64,000 nt of DNA from Phaeovibrio sulfidiphilus (GCF_014861485.1 NZ_JACZHT010000003.1:186001-250000); one strand, 5' to 3'. Counted from the stretch's first letter, positions 36,001-44,854 are shown. Notes: a model not told the origin generated them from the letters alone. Program-made: numbers and translations.

Positions 36001-37535
36001 GGGTGAAAACCGGGGATGTGTTTCTGGGCACGGACTCGACAGTCACTGTCTACAACGGTGGTGGAGCGCTCTCAACGGACAAGACGTATGTGATCCTTCG
36101 GGTAGAGGATCGTACCAGGAAAATCGACGGGGAATTCAAAAATATCCAGGCCAATTTTGACTTTCCTTTCGTCTCTATCCAGCAGGTCCGCCTGAACGGG
36201 GACGAAAAACCGGTCGCCGACAGCGAGGACGCTCAGGCCATTGCGCTCCTCGCAAAATTCAACGGCCCGGACGCGCCTCCTAAACCGGCACCGCCCCCCG
36301 ATCCGGATCCCAGGCCGACACCCGATCCGGACCCCAAGCCGGATCCCAAACCGGATCCCAAACCCGATCCCAAGCCGGATCCCAAACCCACTCCGCCCTC
36401 GCCCTGGGACGGCGCCACGCGCAACCAGATCTCGACCGGGCGCGCCATCGCCAGCATGGGCCCCGGCGCCGTGCAGGACGCCCTCATCAACGCACCGCGG
36501 GACCGCGCCTTCGGGCTTCTGGACGAGCTCTCCGGCGACGCCCACGCCAACGTGGCCGGTGTCCTGAGCCAGGGCGCGCCCCGCCTGTCGCGGACGCTCC
36601 TGAGCACCCTGTCCCAGCTCACCCCGGACTCGGACGGCGTGCTGAACGAGGGGCGCATCCAGGTGGCCGCAACGGACCCGGTCACCCTGTCCCCCGCCGG
36701 AGCCTCGCCCCGGAACAACCGGGTCTGGACACGGATGTCCGGGGGCCGCGACCAGCGCGACAGCGACGGCAACGCGGCGAAAATCACCTCCAGCGGCATC
36801 GACGCCACCGTGGGAGCCTCCTTCGGCTTCGACGACGGCTGGTTCGCCGGGGGCCTGGTCCGCTACGCGTCGCAAGAGGTTACCGTCGCCAACCGCGGGG
36901 CCTTCAAGGCCGATATCAGCAGCGTCTCGGGCGGTGTCTACGGGGGCAAGACCTGGAGCACCGGGCCCGGCACCCTGCGCACCACCCTGGCGGGGGTCTA
37001 CACCCGCCACGACGTGGACAGCCGCCGGCGCGTCCTGGGCGACCGGCTGAAGGCGGACTACGGCGCGGACTCGGTCCAGGTGCTGGGCGAGGTGGCCTGG
37101 CGCGTGCGGGTCAGCGAGGCCCTGATGCTGGAGCCCTTCGCCGGCGCCTCCTGGAACCGGACCCACAGCGAGGGCTTCCGGGAAAGCCGCGGGGCCGCCG
37201 CCCTGAGCAGCCGCTCCTGGACCTCGGGCGCGGGCAGCACCACCGCGGGCATCCGTCTGGACGCCCGGGTCCACGAAAACGTGGCCCTGAAGTTTGACGC
37301 AGGCTGGGAATACAATTTCGGGGATCTTGACCCCACCAGCCGGCTTGCGTTTGCCTCCGGATCCGATCCCTACACCGTCTGGGGCGTGCGGGCGGACCGG
37401 CATGTGGCGGTGGTGGGCGTCGGGGCCGAGGTCACACTCACGGACGACTGGTCGCTGGGGGTGATGTACGACGGTGCTTACGGTTCCGAGACCCTCTCCC
37501 ACGGAGGCCGCGCCCGCCTGTACTGGCGTTGGTAG
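33066..37535 (+). CDS. Large autotransporter (type V secretion) with Pmp-like GGAI/FxxN repeats
   Basis: The 1489-residue protein has a signal peptide (cleavage near ARA|Q, residue 47), a beta-helical passenger, a Pro-Asp-Lys-rich linker (about 1077-1112) and a C-terminal autotransporter beta-barrel (about 1200-1489) ending in RLYWRW, with the terminal aromatic residue used by the BAM complex. The passenger's first part (about 135-460) carries roughly ten GGA(I/L/V) motifs alternating with FxxN motifs (FRNN, FNGN, FDGN, FTQN, FSRN, FLGN, FSGN), the pattern known from chlamydial polymorphic membrane proteins, which are adhesins. An ATG at 33066 after GGAGA was chosen; it starts a normal signal peptide. 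Base composition is more AT-rich than its neighbours in the passenger but GC-rich in the barrel, suggesting a mosaic origin. Confidence 0.88.
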   Translation: MTVLPRALPVRVQGRPSRLSLFLRRSTAPLSCTALALALVVTGAARAQVPTCSEAACTLPAGQTVTWEALKAAAANAGIATPTLKGLSFGGAGATLTFNESLTLAATPGTADQRLHVATGETATFKVAENKTLSVSGNRSSVSGGALYNAESATFDGPGLYEFVDNSVTGEKASGGAVFNTAGTTTFSGPVSFRNNTAQGTGQAAGGALVIDSGAVIFNRDVVFNGNRAIATGNAIGTVARGGAIANFSAEPQLVVRHITCSGNEATAENGEAYGGAIYNSTVGEFDFQFGATFDGNQATGAKGFGGAIANDGGTLKFQSSSIFTQNRATTAGGAIHHTRTGTISFMGAFPILFSRNEAKSGGAIYISKDGGSAYITIEPLSGTYEGTLDTVRFDGNNATGGDGGAIYTKNATIKLKRGVSFLGNTATGKGGAIYSLGGTVCLHPGPGEITSFSGNTAGGAPNSVYLDSRKEGGQDRRAYLSIAGYGLVDMSQDPMAGRSENGVPVLVAMDGSDRTPSPSWLLNGNSAFTADNDPNSGTNFTAQTGVLALVSPGLDADGNAPGTSANLSLAGAGSIFAIFDKATVQINGSLQTITVGNNGGQDGGVIVIKPGATLALDLSQHAPNPDTPMLVMKAATFDLPTGTNTFTVNLLHFDPVTADTTHALFRFEEANDAITVSDRNVVLQYRGEAVKGGTRLGDTLQKVAGDGSKITVSNQKNTVATWSGSDGAKWGTIDANWTVNAQTGQTFLPGDAVVFATEGKVVVNKGGVVVAGMTVSGGQSVTFTRDQSNHFSTIVSARPKETTLSTPEEGLTRALAVRGDKTKATFNVSLDFENGYDVETGSTMVFAGESLRGSIRNTGTFEFYVDDDTSTGSGQLAGSLSYGGKDESLSGNGTFQKTGQGVLFLSGKHSATGDFIVERGILAGDFSYDGTVKGTHGLTLAPGAKTCVGDMRLRALETSNNQLYLYIRVTPERSDTLWVKTGDVFLGTDSTVTVYNGGGALSTDKTYVILRVEDRTRKIDGEFKNIQANFDFPFVSIQQVRLNGDEKPVADSEDAQAIALLAKFNGPDAPPKPAPPPDPDPRPTPDPDPKPDPKPDPKPDPKPDPKPTPPSPWDGATRNQISTGRAIASMGPGAVQDALINAPRDRAFGLLDELSGDAHANVAGVLSQGAPRLSRTLLSTLSQLTPDSDGVLNEGRIQVAATDPVTLSPAGASPRNNRVWTRMSGGRDQRDSDGNAAKITSSGIDATVGASFGFDDGWFAGGLVRYASQEVTVANRGAFKADISSVSGGVYGGKTWSTGPGTLRTTLAGVYTRHDVDSRRRVLGDRLKADYGADSVQVLGEVAWRVRVSEALMLEPFAGASWNRTHSEGFRESRGAAALSSRSWTSGAGSTTAGIRLDARVHENVALKFDAGWEYNFGDLDPTSRLAFASGSDPYTVWGVRADRHVAVVGVGAEVTLTDDWSLGVMYDGAYGSETLSHGGRARLYWRW
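36310..36392 (+). repeat. 12-bp tandem repeat encoding Pro-Asp-Pro-Lys
   Basis: About five to six copies of a 12-base unit of the form CC(C/G)GATCCCAA(A/G) encode PDPKPDPK repeats in the autotransporter linker between passenger and barrel. The unit is a multiple of three, so copy-number change would alter linker length without a frameshift. Confidence 0.8.
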
Positions 37536-37609
37536 CCTCCCCTGTTCCGGGGCTCCGGCCCCGGATCCATACACCTCCGGGCGGTCCGACCGCACATGAC
37601 GCGACCGCC

Positions 37610-37636
37610 CCCGTGGCCCAACCGCCGGGCCACGGG
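37610..37636. terminator. Hairpin downstream of the autotransporter
   Basis: CCCGTGGCCC (37610-37619) pairs perfectly with GGGCCACGGG (37627-37636) around a seven-base loop, 75 bases after the autotransporter stop. No T run follows, so it is a weak or Rho-assisted terminator, or an mRNA 3' stabiliser. Confidence 0.45.
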
Positions 37637-37819
37637 CCAGAGCGTGGGCGCAGGCTTGCGTTCAAATCCGGATATCGGCGCCCGAGACCCGCCCCTCCAA
37701 CCCCACGCTCCGCGGCCCCGCAAAAGGCGCGTTTACCGCGTCCGGCACAAACCTGCCGCTGCCGTGCCCGACGTCCGGGAGGCCCAGGAAAAGTGGGGAG
37801 AACCGGTTGGCCCGAGCAT

Positions 37820-37858
37820 AAAAAAGCCCCGCGCTTGGGAAAGCGCAGGGCTCTTTTT
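37820..37858. terminator. Bidirectional intrinsic terminator between convergent genes
   Basis: The hairpin AGCCC-C-GCGCTT / AAGCGC-A-GGGCT (stem of eleven pairs with one mismatch, loop GGGA) is preceded by six A and followed by five T, so it can end transcription from the autotransporter on the plus strand and from VPLPA-CTERM protein 2 on the minus strand. Confidence 0.85.
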
Positions 37859-37955
37859 GTCCTCATCCTGTCGTGTCAGACCGTGTCTCCCGAGAGACCC
37901 CGCTGACCGGTCGCCACCTTAACAAAGGGACGCCGACAGGGTTAACGTCACCGCG

Positions 37956-38609
37956 TCAGGCCGCCTGCTTGGCCCTGGCCGCCCGACGGCGAGCCACGAC
38001 CCCGGCTCCGGCCACAGCCGTGCCCAGCAGAACAAGCGCGCCCGGGAGCGGAACGTCGCCCGGAGTACCGCCAAAGGTGCTCATCGAGAACTCGAAGATC
38101 ATATCCTTGGGGCTGGGAACCTTCCCGTCGAACGTAAGAACGTATTCACCGCCCTTCAGTCCGGACAGCAGGGGAATTTTGGTGCTCAGACCCGAATAGA
38201 CCACATCCCCTTCAGGCCCCGTAAGCGTGACGTTGTATTCGTGCGTTACGCCCTTGATAACGTTTCCGCCAAACAACGCGATGGAGGCCTGGTCATAGAG
38301 CGAAAAGCGATAGTTCATGGTGAACTGGCTGCCGGTCTGGGTCCTGTCGCTCCACCTCGACTGGCCAGACGAGTTCAGAACACTACCTCTAACGCCCCCG
38401 GCTCCATCAAAGTTGAAGTGCGCGGAGATCCGCACGATGTTCTCTTCCGGATTCCAGGTATCCGTCTTGACGGAAATGTTCCCCAGATCAACGTCCTTGA
38501 CGTACGCCGCCCACGCAGACGAGGGCGAGGCAAGCGACGTCAGAATCAGCGCAAGAGCTCCAAGCGCTGCAACAAGCGCCGGTCTGGCGCGAAACATGGA
38601 AATTTTCAT
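37956..38609 (-). CDS. VPLPA-CTERM sorting-domain protein 2
   Basis: The 217-residue product is a paralogue of the protein at 31474-32142. It has a signal peptide (ending SSAWA|AY), the shared VDLGNISVKTDTW at the mature N-terminus, NYRFSLYDQASI in the middle, LTGPEGDVVYSG, and the C-terminal sorting signal VPLPG (about 186-190), hydrophobic stretch and ARRRAARAK. It is expected to be exported and processed by an exosortase. The start context TGAGGGTATC-ATG is nearly identical to that of paralogue 1. The gene converges with the autotransporter and shares its bidirectional terminator. The function of the mature domain is unknown; by position it may be co-displayed with the autotransporter. Confidence 0.82.
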   Translation of the reverse strand: MKISMFRARPALVAALGALALILTSLASPSSAWAAYVKDVDLGNISVKTDTWNPEENIVRISAHFNFDGAGGVRGSVLNSSGQSRWSDRTQTGSQFTMNYRFSLYDQASIALFGGNVIKGVTHEYNVTLTGPEGDVVYSGLSTKIPLLSGLKGGEYVLTFDGKVPSPKDMIFEFSMSTFGGTPGDVPLPGALVLLGTAVAGAGVVARRRAARAKQAA

Positions 38610-38734
38610 GATACCCTCACTACGAACCTCAGGCCCCGCCCTTCAAAGAGCACGTCAGCGGGGCACCAGGTTCTGCAAACACGGAACGCAGCACCAGAGG
38701 CGACGACCTAAAATCGGACGCAACGTGTACAGTT

Positions 38735-38796
38735 AATATAGCCCCTTTCGCGCCCCCGAAAAACACCCACAATTCGTTTTTTTTAAAAAGAATTAA
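38735..38796 (-). promoter_or_regulatory. Probable promoter region of VPLPA-CTERM gene 2
   Basis: On the minus strand a good -10 box TATATT (38735-38740) lies about 125 bases before the ATG. The -35 region (TTTTTC) is poor, but an A/T tract with eight T and five A inside a small inverted repeat (AATTC...GAATT, 38771-38794) lies just upstream and could act as an UP element. Confidence 0.4.
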
Positions 38797-39236
38797 TGTT
38801 TCGTGCCTGATGGATTTCGCAACATAAAATTACCAGAGGAGCGCTTGTTTTTGCAAGCAGGAGCCCTGATGGCGGTTCCAACATAACTTCGGTGTCATTC
38901 GCGTCTCTCGCCTTTTCCGACCTCTCCCGGTCACAGAACACGCGCACCGCGATGGTCCGACATGGGGACCGGCAGAAACCGGGGGAAAATCGGGGCCACC
39001 GCCAGGCCGCGCGAGTCTGGGAACTCGCCCCCGGAAGAAAACCTGACGACCGCCCCGAACAATGGACCGACAGGCCGACAGCCAGACGGCCCGACGGCCC
39101 GACAGACAGACCCTCGCACCGGACAACCGGGATACGATCCCGCCCGGGCGGCGGACGTCTGCGCAAGCGCCCGGCCCCCGGGGCCTTTGGGGGGCTCTCA
39201 CGGCTCGAAAACCGAGGTTTCCGGCGTCTGCACCGT
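38797..39236. other. Intergenic region between the surface-protein island and mutS
   Basis: The first part is AT-rich and includes a small GCTTG...CAAGC hairpin (about 38842-38857). From about 38900 the composition returns to GC-rich, with short iterations of GACAG/GACGGCCC near 39066-39110. No gene is supported. Confidence 0.4.
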
Positions 39237-39286
39237 CTCCAGCGTCTCAGGCCTCCCCCGCCTCCAGCGTCTCAGGCCTCCCCCGC
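39237..39286 (-). repeat. 25-bp perfect tandem duplication across the mutS stop codon
   Basis: The unit CTCCAGCGTCTCAGGCCTCC plus CCCGC occurs twice without mismatch (39237-39261 and 39262-39286), with a partial third copy inside mutS. The mutS stop (39272-39274) lies within the second unit, so the gene's last codons and stop are repeated downstream. Confidence 0.85.
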
Positions 39287-42073
39287 CTCCAGCGCCTTCA
39301 GGTGATAGAGTGCCTCCAGAGCCTCCCGCGGGCTCATGTTGTCCGGGTTCAGGTCGGCCAGGGCCCTCTCCACCGGGCCGGGACCGGTGGCCCCGCGCCC
39401 GGTGCCGCCCGCCGCCCCCCCCTGGGGCGGGCACGGCGCGTTGGCATCGAACAGGGGCAGGGCCTCGGCCAGACGGTCGCTGGCGCTGCTGCCCTCGCCC
39501 TGCTCCAGGTGCGCCAGAACCTCCTCCGCCCGGGCCAGGACGCTGGCCGGCACGCCCGCAAGACGGGCCACATGAATGCCGTAGGACCGGTCGGCCGTCC
39601 CCTCCCCCACCTCGTGCAGGAAGACCACCTGCCCCTTCCACTCCTTGACCCGCAGGGTATGGCAGGAAAGACGGTCCAGCCGGGCGCTCAGGGCGGTCAG
39701 CTCGTGGTAGTGGGTGGCAAACAGGGAGCGGCACCGGGTCACGTCATGAAGGGACTCCACGGTCGCCCAGGCGATGGAGAGCCCGTCGAAGGTGGAGGTT
39801 CCCCGCCCGATTTCGTCCAGGATCACCAGGGAGCGCTCCGTGGCCTGGTTCAGGATGGCGGCGGTTTCCACCATCTCCACCATGAACGTGGAGCGCCCGC
39901 GGGCCAGGTCGTCGGCGGCGCCCACCCGGGAGAACAGGCGGTCCACGATCCCGAAACGGGCCTGCGCGGCCGGAACAAAGGAGCCGGTCTGGGCCAAAAG
40001 CACAATCAGGGCATTCTGGCGCAGGAAGGTGGACTTTCCCGCCATGTTGGGACCGGTCAGCAGCCAGAGCCGGTTTCCGGGGCCCAGATCGCAGTCGTTG
40101 GCCACAAAGGCGCTCTCGCCACTGGCGCGCAGGGCGTCCTCCACCACCGGATGGCGGCCTCCCTCAATATGGAAATCGAGGGAGGTATCCAGAACCGGAC
40201 GGGTCCAGCCGCATGTCCCCGCGATTTCGGCCAGGCCCTGGAACACATCCAGACGAGCCAGGGCCTCCGCCGCCCGGCTCAGGGCGTCGGCCCGCTCAAG
40301 AACCTGCTCGCACAGGGTTGCAAACAAGGACAGCTCGAGGGCCAGAGCCTTGTCCGCGGCCCCCCGGATCCGGTCCTCCAGCCCCGACAGCTCCACCGTC
40401 ACAAACCGGACCTGGTTGGCCAGGGTCTGGCGGTGGGTGAACAGGGTTTTCTCCCCCGCCTCGCCCCCGGCCCCGTCGAGAAGCGCGTCCTCGCCGCCTT
40501 CCGGGCGCTTCAGGACGTTCGAGGTCATCAGAGCATCCGCCCGAGCCGCCGGAACCTCCACAAAGTAGCCCAGCACGTTGTTGTGCCGGATTTTCAGGGT
40601 CTGGATCCGGGTTTCGTCAATGTACTTGGCCTGGAGAAGGGCAATCTGGCGGTTGCTCTCGTCGCGCAGGCTGCGCAGCTCGTCCAGCTCGGGACTGTAG
40701 CCCGCCCGGATGAAGCCCCCGTCCCGCGCGAGCGGCGGCAGCTCGTCGGCCAGAGCCCGGGACAACTCGTACACGAGCTCGGTATGGGTGCCCAGATCCC
40801 GGTCGATATCGTCCAGCGCGGCAGCGGCCTCACCGGGCAGGCGGGTCCGGCCGATCAGGGCCCGGATCCGGGGAATGCGGGCCAGAACGTCGCCAATGGT
40901 CGCCAGATCCCGGGGCGAGCCCCGCGACAGGGAGATCCGGGTCAGGGCCCGCATCACATCGGGGCAGCCCGCCAGCTCCGCGCGCAGGTCCGCGCGCACG
41001 TCGGGCGCGTCAAAAAGAAGGCTGACCGCATCCAGGCGCCGGTTGATGCCCTCGGGGTCCGTCAGGGGCGCGGACAGCCACAACGCCAGAAGCCGGGCGC
41101 CGGCCCCTGTGATGGTCCGGTCAATGCAGGCAAGCAGGCTGCCCTTGCGCGAGCCCGACAGGGTTTCCGCCAGCTCCAGGTTGCGCCGGGTCGCCGGGTC
41201 GATTTCCAGAATGCTGCCCGGCTCCAGTCTCCGGGGCGCAAGAAGCCGGGGCATGCGGCCCGCCTGGGTCAGGCGCACGTAGTCGAGCACGGCCCCGAGG
41301 GCGGACACCTCGGCCCGGCTGAACGCCCCGAACCCGTCCAGGGACGCGACCTGGAAGTAGTCCTCCAGACGCTTGCGGGCGTTCTCGCTGTCGAAGCACG
41401 CGGCAGCAAGGGGCGTGAGAGCCGCCCCGTCCCGGGACAGCTCCCGAAAGCCGCTGTCCTGGAACAGGGCCTCGGGCAGCAGGATCTCGCCGGGGGCCAG
41501 GCGCGCCACCGCCGGAAGGATACCGCCCTCCTCCAGGGCCTCGCAGGCCAGCTCCCCGGTGGACACATCCACCCAGGCCAGCCCGAAGCCGTCGCGCACC
41601 CGGCTGAGCGCACACAGGTAGTTGGCGCTGCGGGATTCCAGCAACGAGTCCTCGGTCAGGGTGCCGGGGGTCATCACCCGCACGATGCCCCGCTCCACCA
41701 CGGCCTTGTAGCCGCGCTTGCGCCGCGCCTCCGCCGGATCCTCCAGCTGCTCGCAGATTGCCACCTTGTGGCCGGCCCGGATGGCCCGGGCGGCGTAGTT
41801 CTCCCAGGTGTGCACGGGAACACCGCACATGGGGATATCCTCGCCCCGCAGCTTGCCCCGCTTGGTCAGGGTGATCTCCAGCGTCTCGGAGGCGCGGATG
41901 GCGTCGTCGAAGAACAGTTCGTAGAAGTCGCCCATCCGGAAGAACAGAAGCGAGTCCGGATGCTCGGCCTTGATGGCCAGGTACTGGGCCATCAGCGGGG
42001 TCGAGTCATCGGGCGGATCCAGGGGCAGAAGAAGCGGGGTTCCAGCGGTCATGTCGGCCTGTCGGTCATCCAT
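39272..42073 (-). CDS. mutS: DNA mismatch repair protein MutS
   Basis: MutS recognises mismatches and recruits MutL. The product (933 residues from the chosen start) shows the mismatch-binding N-domain with [17 protein letters not shown] (the Phe-x-Glu type wedge lies in this domain), EVPAARAD of the clamp region, the ATPase P-loop [10 protein letters not shown] (Lys near 680), the Walker [17 protein letters not shown] and the signature FATHYHEL. The start at 42073 gives [12 protein letters not shown]; the second Met at 42052 is an equally good choice, and both lack a strong Shine-Dalgarno sequence. The frame also extends to 42160 but that would run into nth. It is divergent from nth, 74 bases apart, so two DNA-repair genes share an upstream region. 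Confidence 0.95.
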   Translation of the reverse strand: MDDRQADMTAGTPLLLPLDPPDDSTPLMAQYLAIKAEHPDSLLFFRMGDFYELFFDDAIRASETLEITLTKRGKLRGEDIPMCGVPVHTWENYAARAIRAGHKVAICEQLEDPAEARRKRGYKAVVERGIVRVMTPGTLTEDSLLESRSANYLCALSRVRDGFGLAWVDVSTGELACEALEEGGILPAVARLAPGEILLPEALFQDSGFRELSRDGAALTPLAAACFDSENARKRLEDYFQVASLDGFGAFSRAEVSALGAVLDYVRLTQAGRMPRLLAPRRLEPGSILEIDPATRRNLELAETLSGSRKGSLLACIDRTITGAGARLLALWLSAPLTDPEGINRRLDAVSLLFDAPDVRADLRAELAGCPDVMRALTRISLSRGSPRDLATIGDVLARIPRIRALIGRTRLPGEAAAALDDIDRDLGTHTELVYELSRALADELPPLARDGGFIRAGYSPELDELRSLRDESNRQIALLQAKYIDETRIQTLKIRHNNVLGYFVEVPAARADALMTSNVLKRPEGGEDALLDGAGGEAGEKTLFTHRQTLANQVRFVTVELSGLEDRIRGAADKALALELSLFATLCEQVLERADALSRAAEALARLDVFQGLAEIAGTCGWTRPVLDTSLDFHIEGGRHPVVEDALRASGESAFVANDCDLGPGNRLWLLTGPNMAGKSTFLRQNALIVLLAQTGSFVPAAQARFGIVDRLFSRVGAADDLARGRSTFMVEMVETAAILNQATERSLVILDEIGRGTSTFDGLSIAWATVESLHDVTRCRSLFATHYHELTALSARLDRLSCHTLRVKEWKGQVVFLHEVGEGTADRSYGIHVARLAGVPASVLARAEEVLAHLEQGEGSSASDRLAEALPLFDANAPCPPQGGAAGGTGRGATGPGPVERALADLNPDNMSPREALEALYHLKALEAGEA

Positions 42074-42147
42074 CAAGCGGGAAGAAAGGAGAAATGGGGA
42101 GCACGTATGGTAAAGTGTTTTGCCATAACCCGTAAGTGGAGAATCCC

Positions 42148-42798
42148 ATGTCACCCTCACGACTGACCGGGACGCAGATCCGGACCCTTTACGACACCCT
42201 GGCGCAGGCCAACCCCGAGCCGAAGGGAGAGCTGGACTGGACCAACCCCTTCACGCTTCTGGTGGCGGTGGTCCTGTCCGCCCAGTGTACGGACAAGGCG
42301 GTGAACAAGGCCACCGCTCCGGTGTTCCAGACGGTGCGCTCGGCCCGGGACATGCTGGATCTGGGGGAGGACAGGCTGCGCGCCGCCATCGCCCCGCTGG
42401 GGTTTCACAACACCAAGGCCCGCAACGTCATTGCCCTGTCCGAGATCCTGGTTCGCGAATACGGCAACGAGGTTCCCGCCGACCGGGAGGCCCTCGAGTC
42501 CCTGCCCGGCGTGGGGCGCAAGACCGCCAACGTCGTGCTGTCCATCGCCTTCGGGCAGCCGACCATCGCCGTTGACACCCACGTCTTCCGGGTCGCCAAC
42601 CGGACCGGCCTTGCTCCCGGCAAGACCCCGCTGGCGGTGGAGGAGGCCCTGCTGAAGGTCACACCGGCGGACCGGCTCCACAACGCCCACCACTGGCTGA
42701 TCCTTCACGGGCGCTATGTCTGCAAGGCGCGCAAGCCGGACTGCCCGCGCTGCCTGATCCGGGAGGTCTGCCTCTACCCCGACAAGACCGCCGCCTGA
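42148..42798 (+). CDS. nth: Endonuclease III
   Basis: Nth is a base-excision glycosylase/AP lyase for oxidised pyrimidines. The 216-residue protein has the helix-hairpin-helix [12 protein letters not shown] with catalytic Lys125, the catalytic Asp143 in [11 protein letters not shown], and the C-terminal 4Fe-4S ligands Cys192, Cys199, Cys202 and Cys208 in the family spacing C-x6-C-x2-C-x5-C. ATG 42148 was chosen because TGGAGA (42137-42142) precedes it at the right distance; a GTG at 42136 overlaps this binding site and is less likely. It is divergent from mutS and convergent with rpsD. Confidence 0.95.
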   Translation: MSPSRLTGTQIRTLYDTLAQANPEPKGELDWTNPFTLLVAVVLSAQCTDKAVNKATAPVFQTVRSARDMLDLGEDRLRAAIAPLGFHNTKARNVIALSEILVREYGNEVPADREALESLPGVGRKTANVVLSIAFGQPTIAVDTHVFRVANRTGLAPGKTPLAVEEALLKVTPADRLHNAHHWLILHGRYVCKARKPDCPRCLIREVCLYPDKTAA

Positions 42799-43039
42799 GA
42801 CGCCCGCCCGGCGGGGGCACACGGGGCGGGGCCACACGGGGCGGGGGCGCCCGCCTGCGCCACCGCGAAGCCCGGCCCGCAGCTGTTCCCCGGCAGGGAC
42901 CGCGAAGCCACCGGCCCGCAGCCGCCCCCCCGGCAGGGACCGCGAATCCCGGGCCGCGCGTGAACCGGACCCGTGCCCCGGGGTGCGAGACCCCGGACCT
43001 GCCGACCTGCAACGCCACACCCCCTTTGGCCCGAACACG
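42799..43039. other. Intergenic region after nth with short direct repeats
   Basis: GC-rich DNA holding two copies of CGGCAGGGACCGCGAA (about 42891 and 42933), each preceded by GGCCCGCAG, and an iteration of CACACGGGGCGGGG (about 42819-42845). No gene is supported. Confidence 0.5.
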
Positions 43040-43071
43040 AAAAACCCCCGCCCGGAATACCCGGCGGGGGT
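43040..43071 (-). terminator. Intrinsic terminator of rpsD
   Basis: ACCCCCGCC (43044-43052) pairs with GGCGGGGGT (43063-43071) around a ten-base loop; on the minus strand the stem is followed by a run of five T. It lies about 150 bases after the rpsD stop. Confidence 0.8.
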
Positions 43072-43201
43072 CTGTCTGTCCATCCGCTGTCCGGTCCGGA
43101 CCTCCGGTTCCAAGCCCTGCCGGGTCGCACAGCGGGTGCGAGGCAGGGCGGAATCGGGTCACAGGACCGGCCGCGCCAAACGTGGCGCGAATGAAACTCG
43201 A

Positions 43202-43243
43202 CTTAGCGCGAGTAGAACCCGCCTTAGCGCGAGTAGAACTCGA
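43202..43243 (-). repeat. 21-bp tandem duplication across the rpsD stop codon
   Basis: Two adjoining 21-base units (43202-43222 and 43223-43243) both read, on the minus strand, as the end of S4 (TTCTACTCGCGCTAAG, F-Y-S-R-stop). The true stop is in the unit nearest the gene; the second copy repeats FYSR and a stop in the 3' untranslated region. Confidence 0.85.
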
Positions 43244-43838
43244 CGACCAGGTTCGGTTCCATGTGCACGGGGTACGGCACGTCGTCGAACTTCGGAATGC
43301 GCACCACGGTTCCCTTGAAGCCGCTGGAGTCCATTTCGTAGTAGGTCGGCAGATCGCGCTCGTTCGAGTTGATCGCCTCGGCGATCAGGGGGATCTGGCG
43401 GGACCGCTCGCGGACCTCGACCACGTCACCCTCGCGGAGACGGTAGGAGGCAACCGTGACACGGCGACCGTTCACCAGGATGTGGCCGTGGCTGACAACC
43501 TGACGGGCGGCAAACACCGTCGGGACGAACTTCATGCGGTAGACCACCGCGTCCAGACGGGTTTCCAGAATGGAGATGAGGTTCTCGGAGGTGTCACCCT
43601 TGCGGCGGACGGCCTCCTCGTAGTACTTGCGGAACGCCTTCTCGCTGATGTTGCCGTAGTAGCCCTTGAGCTTCTGCTTGGCCATCAGCTGGGTGCCGTA
43701 GTCGGACGGCTTCTTGCGGCGCTGGCCGTGCTGGCCCGGTCCGTACTCACGGGTGTTGATGGGGCTCTTGGGGCGGCCCCAGAGGTTAACGCCAAGACGG
43801 CGGTCAATTTTATGCTTAGAATTCAGTCTCTTGCCCAT
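43224..43838 (-). CDS. rpsD: 30S ribosomal protein S4
   Basis: S4 binds 16S rRNA early in 30S assembly and can regulate its own operon in some bacteria. The 204-residue protein has the alphaproteobacterial start [16 protein letters not shown], the [17 protein letters not shown] stretch, and the S4 RNA-binding domain [28 protein letters not shown], ending [14 protein letters not shown] precedes the ATG. It stands alone rather than in an alpha operon, as usual in Alphaproteobacteria, with its own promoter upstream and an intrinsic terminator downstream. Confidence 0.97.
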   Translation of the reverse strand: MGKRLNSKHKIDRRLGVNLWGRPKSPINTREYGPGQHGQRRKKPSDYGTQLMAKQKLKGYYGNISEKAFRKYYEEAVRRKGDTSENLISILETRLDAVVYRMKFVPTVFAARQVVSHGHILVNGRRVTVASYRLREGDVVEVRERSRQIPLIAEAINSNERDLPTYYEMDSSGFKGTVVRIPKFDDVPYPVHMEPNLVVEFYSR

Positions 43839-43936
43839 ATCGGGACATCCTCTTTATCGGGGCACCCTGGAACGGGCACCCGGGAGTGTTGTTCGTGACC
43901 CGGTAGTCCTGCCAGGGGCCCCGTGAGGAACCGACA

Positions 43937-43962
43937 GTCCCTGAAAAAACAGGGGACTGGGA
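43937..43962. other. Hairpin in the rpsD leader/truA 3' region
   Basis: CAGTCCCTG and CAGGGGACTG can pair with one bulged G around a loop of six A (plus strand; six T on the minus strand). It lies between the truA stop and the rpsD start, downstream of the predicted rpsD promoter. It could be a truA terminator or a leader structure. Confidence 0.4.
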
Positions 43963-44020
43963 GCAGGCGGGGTGACGCCGTTAATTTCGTGCACCCACGT
44001 TCCCGGAAAGCGAGGCCGCG

Positions 44021-44055
44021 AGTATGACCGCGCGACGGGTAAAGTCAAGTGTCAA
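44021..44055 (-). promoter_or_regulatory. Predicted promoter of rpsD
   Basis: On the minus strand TTGACT (44043-44048) is followed after 16 bases by CATACT (44021-44026). A second box TTGACA (44050-44055) overlaps just upstream. The position, 180 bases before the rpsD ATG and just after truA, suits a ribosomal protein promoter. Confidence 0.5.
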
Positions 44056-44077
44056 GCGCCCGGATTGGGGCGTGCCG

Positions 44078-44845
44078 CTACAGGGTATCCGACAGGGGCG
44101 GCTCCCCCTCATAGCGCACGGAGCGGAAATAGAGCCCCTGGGCCGGAGCCGTCGGCCCGCCGCGGGCCCGGTCCCGGGCCTGGAGCGCGGCCTCGAGATC
44201 GGCCGCCGTCCACTTGCCCTGCCCCACCAGGGCCAGGGTGCCCACCATGTTGCGCACCTGATGGTGCAGGAACGAGCGGGCGCGGGCCAGGACAATCACC
44301 TCATCCCCCTGGCGGAAGACCCGCAGGCAGGACAGCGTCTTCACCGGGCTTTCCGCCTGGCACTCGGCGGCCCGGAAACTGGAGAAGTCGTGACAGCCCT
44401 CGAGCACCCGGGCGGCCGCATCCATGGCCGCCGCGTTCAGGGGCTTGGGGTGCCACCAGACCCGGCCCTCGTCCAGGGTCGGGCGCACGGGGCGGTTCAA
44501 GATGCGATACAGGTACGAGCGCTCCAGGGCCGAGAACCGGGCGTGGAAGGTCTCGTCCACCTGGCAGCAGGCCAGGACCACCACCGGCGCCGGACGGCTG
44601 TGGGCGTTCAGGGCGCCCAGCACGGCTCTCGGCTCCAGCGGGCGCGACAGGTCCACATGGGCCACCTGCCCCAGGGCGTGGACGCCGGAATCCGTCCGCC
44701 CGCTGCCCTGGACCCGGACCGTCTCGCCGCACAGGCGATAGACCGCCTCCTCAAGGGTCTGCTGGACCGAGGGGCCGTTGTCCTGACGCTGCCAGCCGCA
44801 GAACGGCCGGCCGTCGTATTCGAGCAAAAGCCGGTAGCGGGGCAT
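44078..44845 (-). CDS. truA: tRNA pseudouridine(38-40) synthase
   Basis: TruA converts uridines 38-40 in the tRNA anticodon stem to pseudouridine. The 255-residue protein starts MPRYRLLLEYDGRPFCGWQRQ, has the catalytic Asp52 in GSGRTDSGVHALGQVAH, FHARFSALERSYLYRI, HDFSSFRA and RSFLHHQVRNMVGTL, all in family order and at normal length. It lies nine bases downstream of fmt on the same strand, forming the common def-fmt-truA operon. Confidence 0.96.
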   Translation of the reverse strand: MPRYRLLLEYDGRPFCGWQRQDNGPSVQQTLEEAVYRLCGETVRVQGSGRTDSGVHALGQVAHVDLSRPLEPRAVLGALNAHSRPAPVVVLACCQVDETFHARFSALERSYLYRILNRPVRPTLDEGRVWWHPKPLNAAAMDAAARVLEGCHDFSSFRAAECQAESPVKTLSCLRVFRQGDEVIVLARARSFLHHQVRNMVGTLALVGQGKWTAADLEAALQARDRARGGPTAPAQGLYFRSVRYEGEPPLSDTL

Positions 44846-44854
44846 GGACGGGCG

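Noticed and set aside
37640-37690. tRNA-like GTTCAAATCC sequence
   Set aside because: The T-loop-like string is isolated; no acceptor stem, anticodon arm or D arm can be drawn around it.
39062-42166. Plus-strand open frame of over 1000 codons opposite mutS
   Set aside because: Antisense shadow of mutS; no start signal and no recognised domain.
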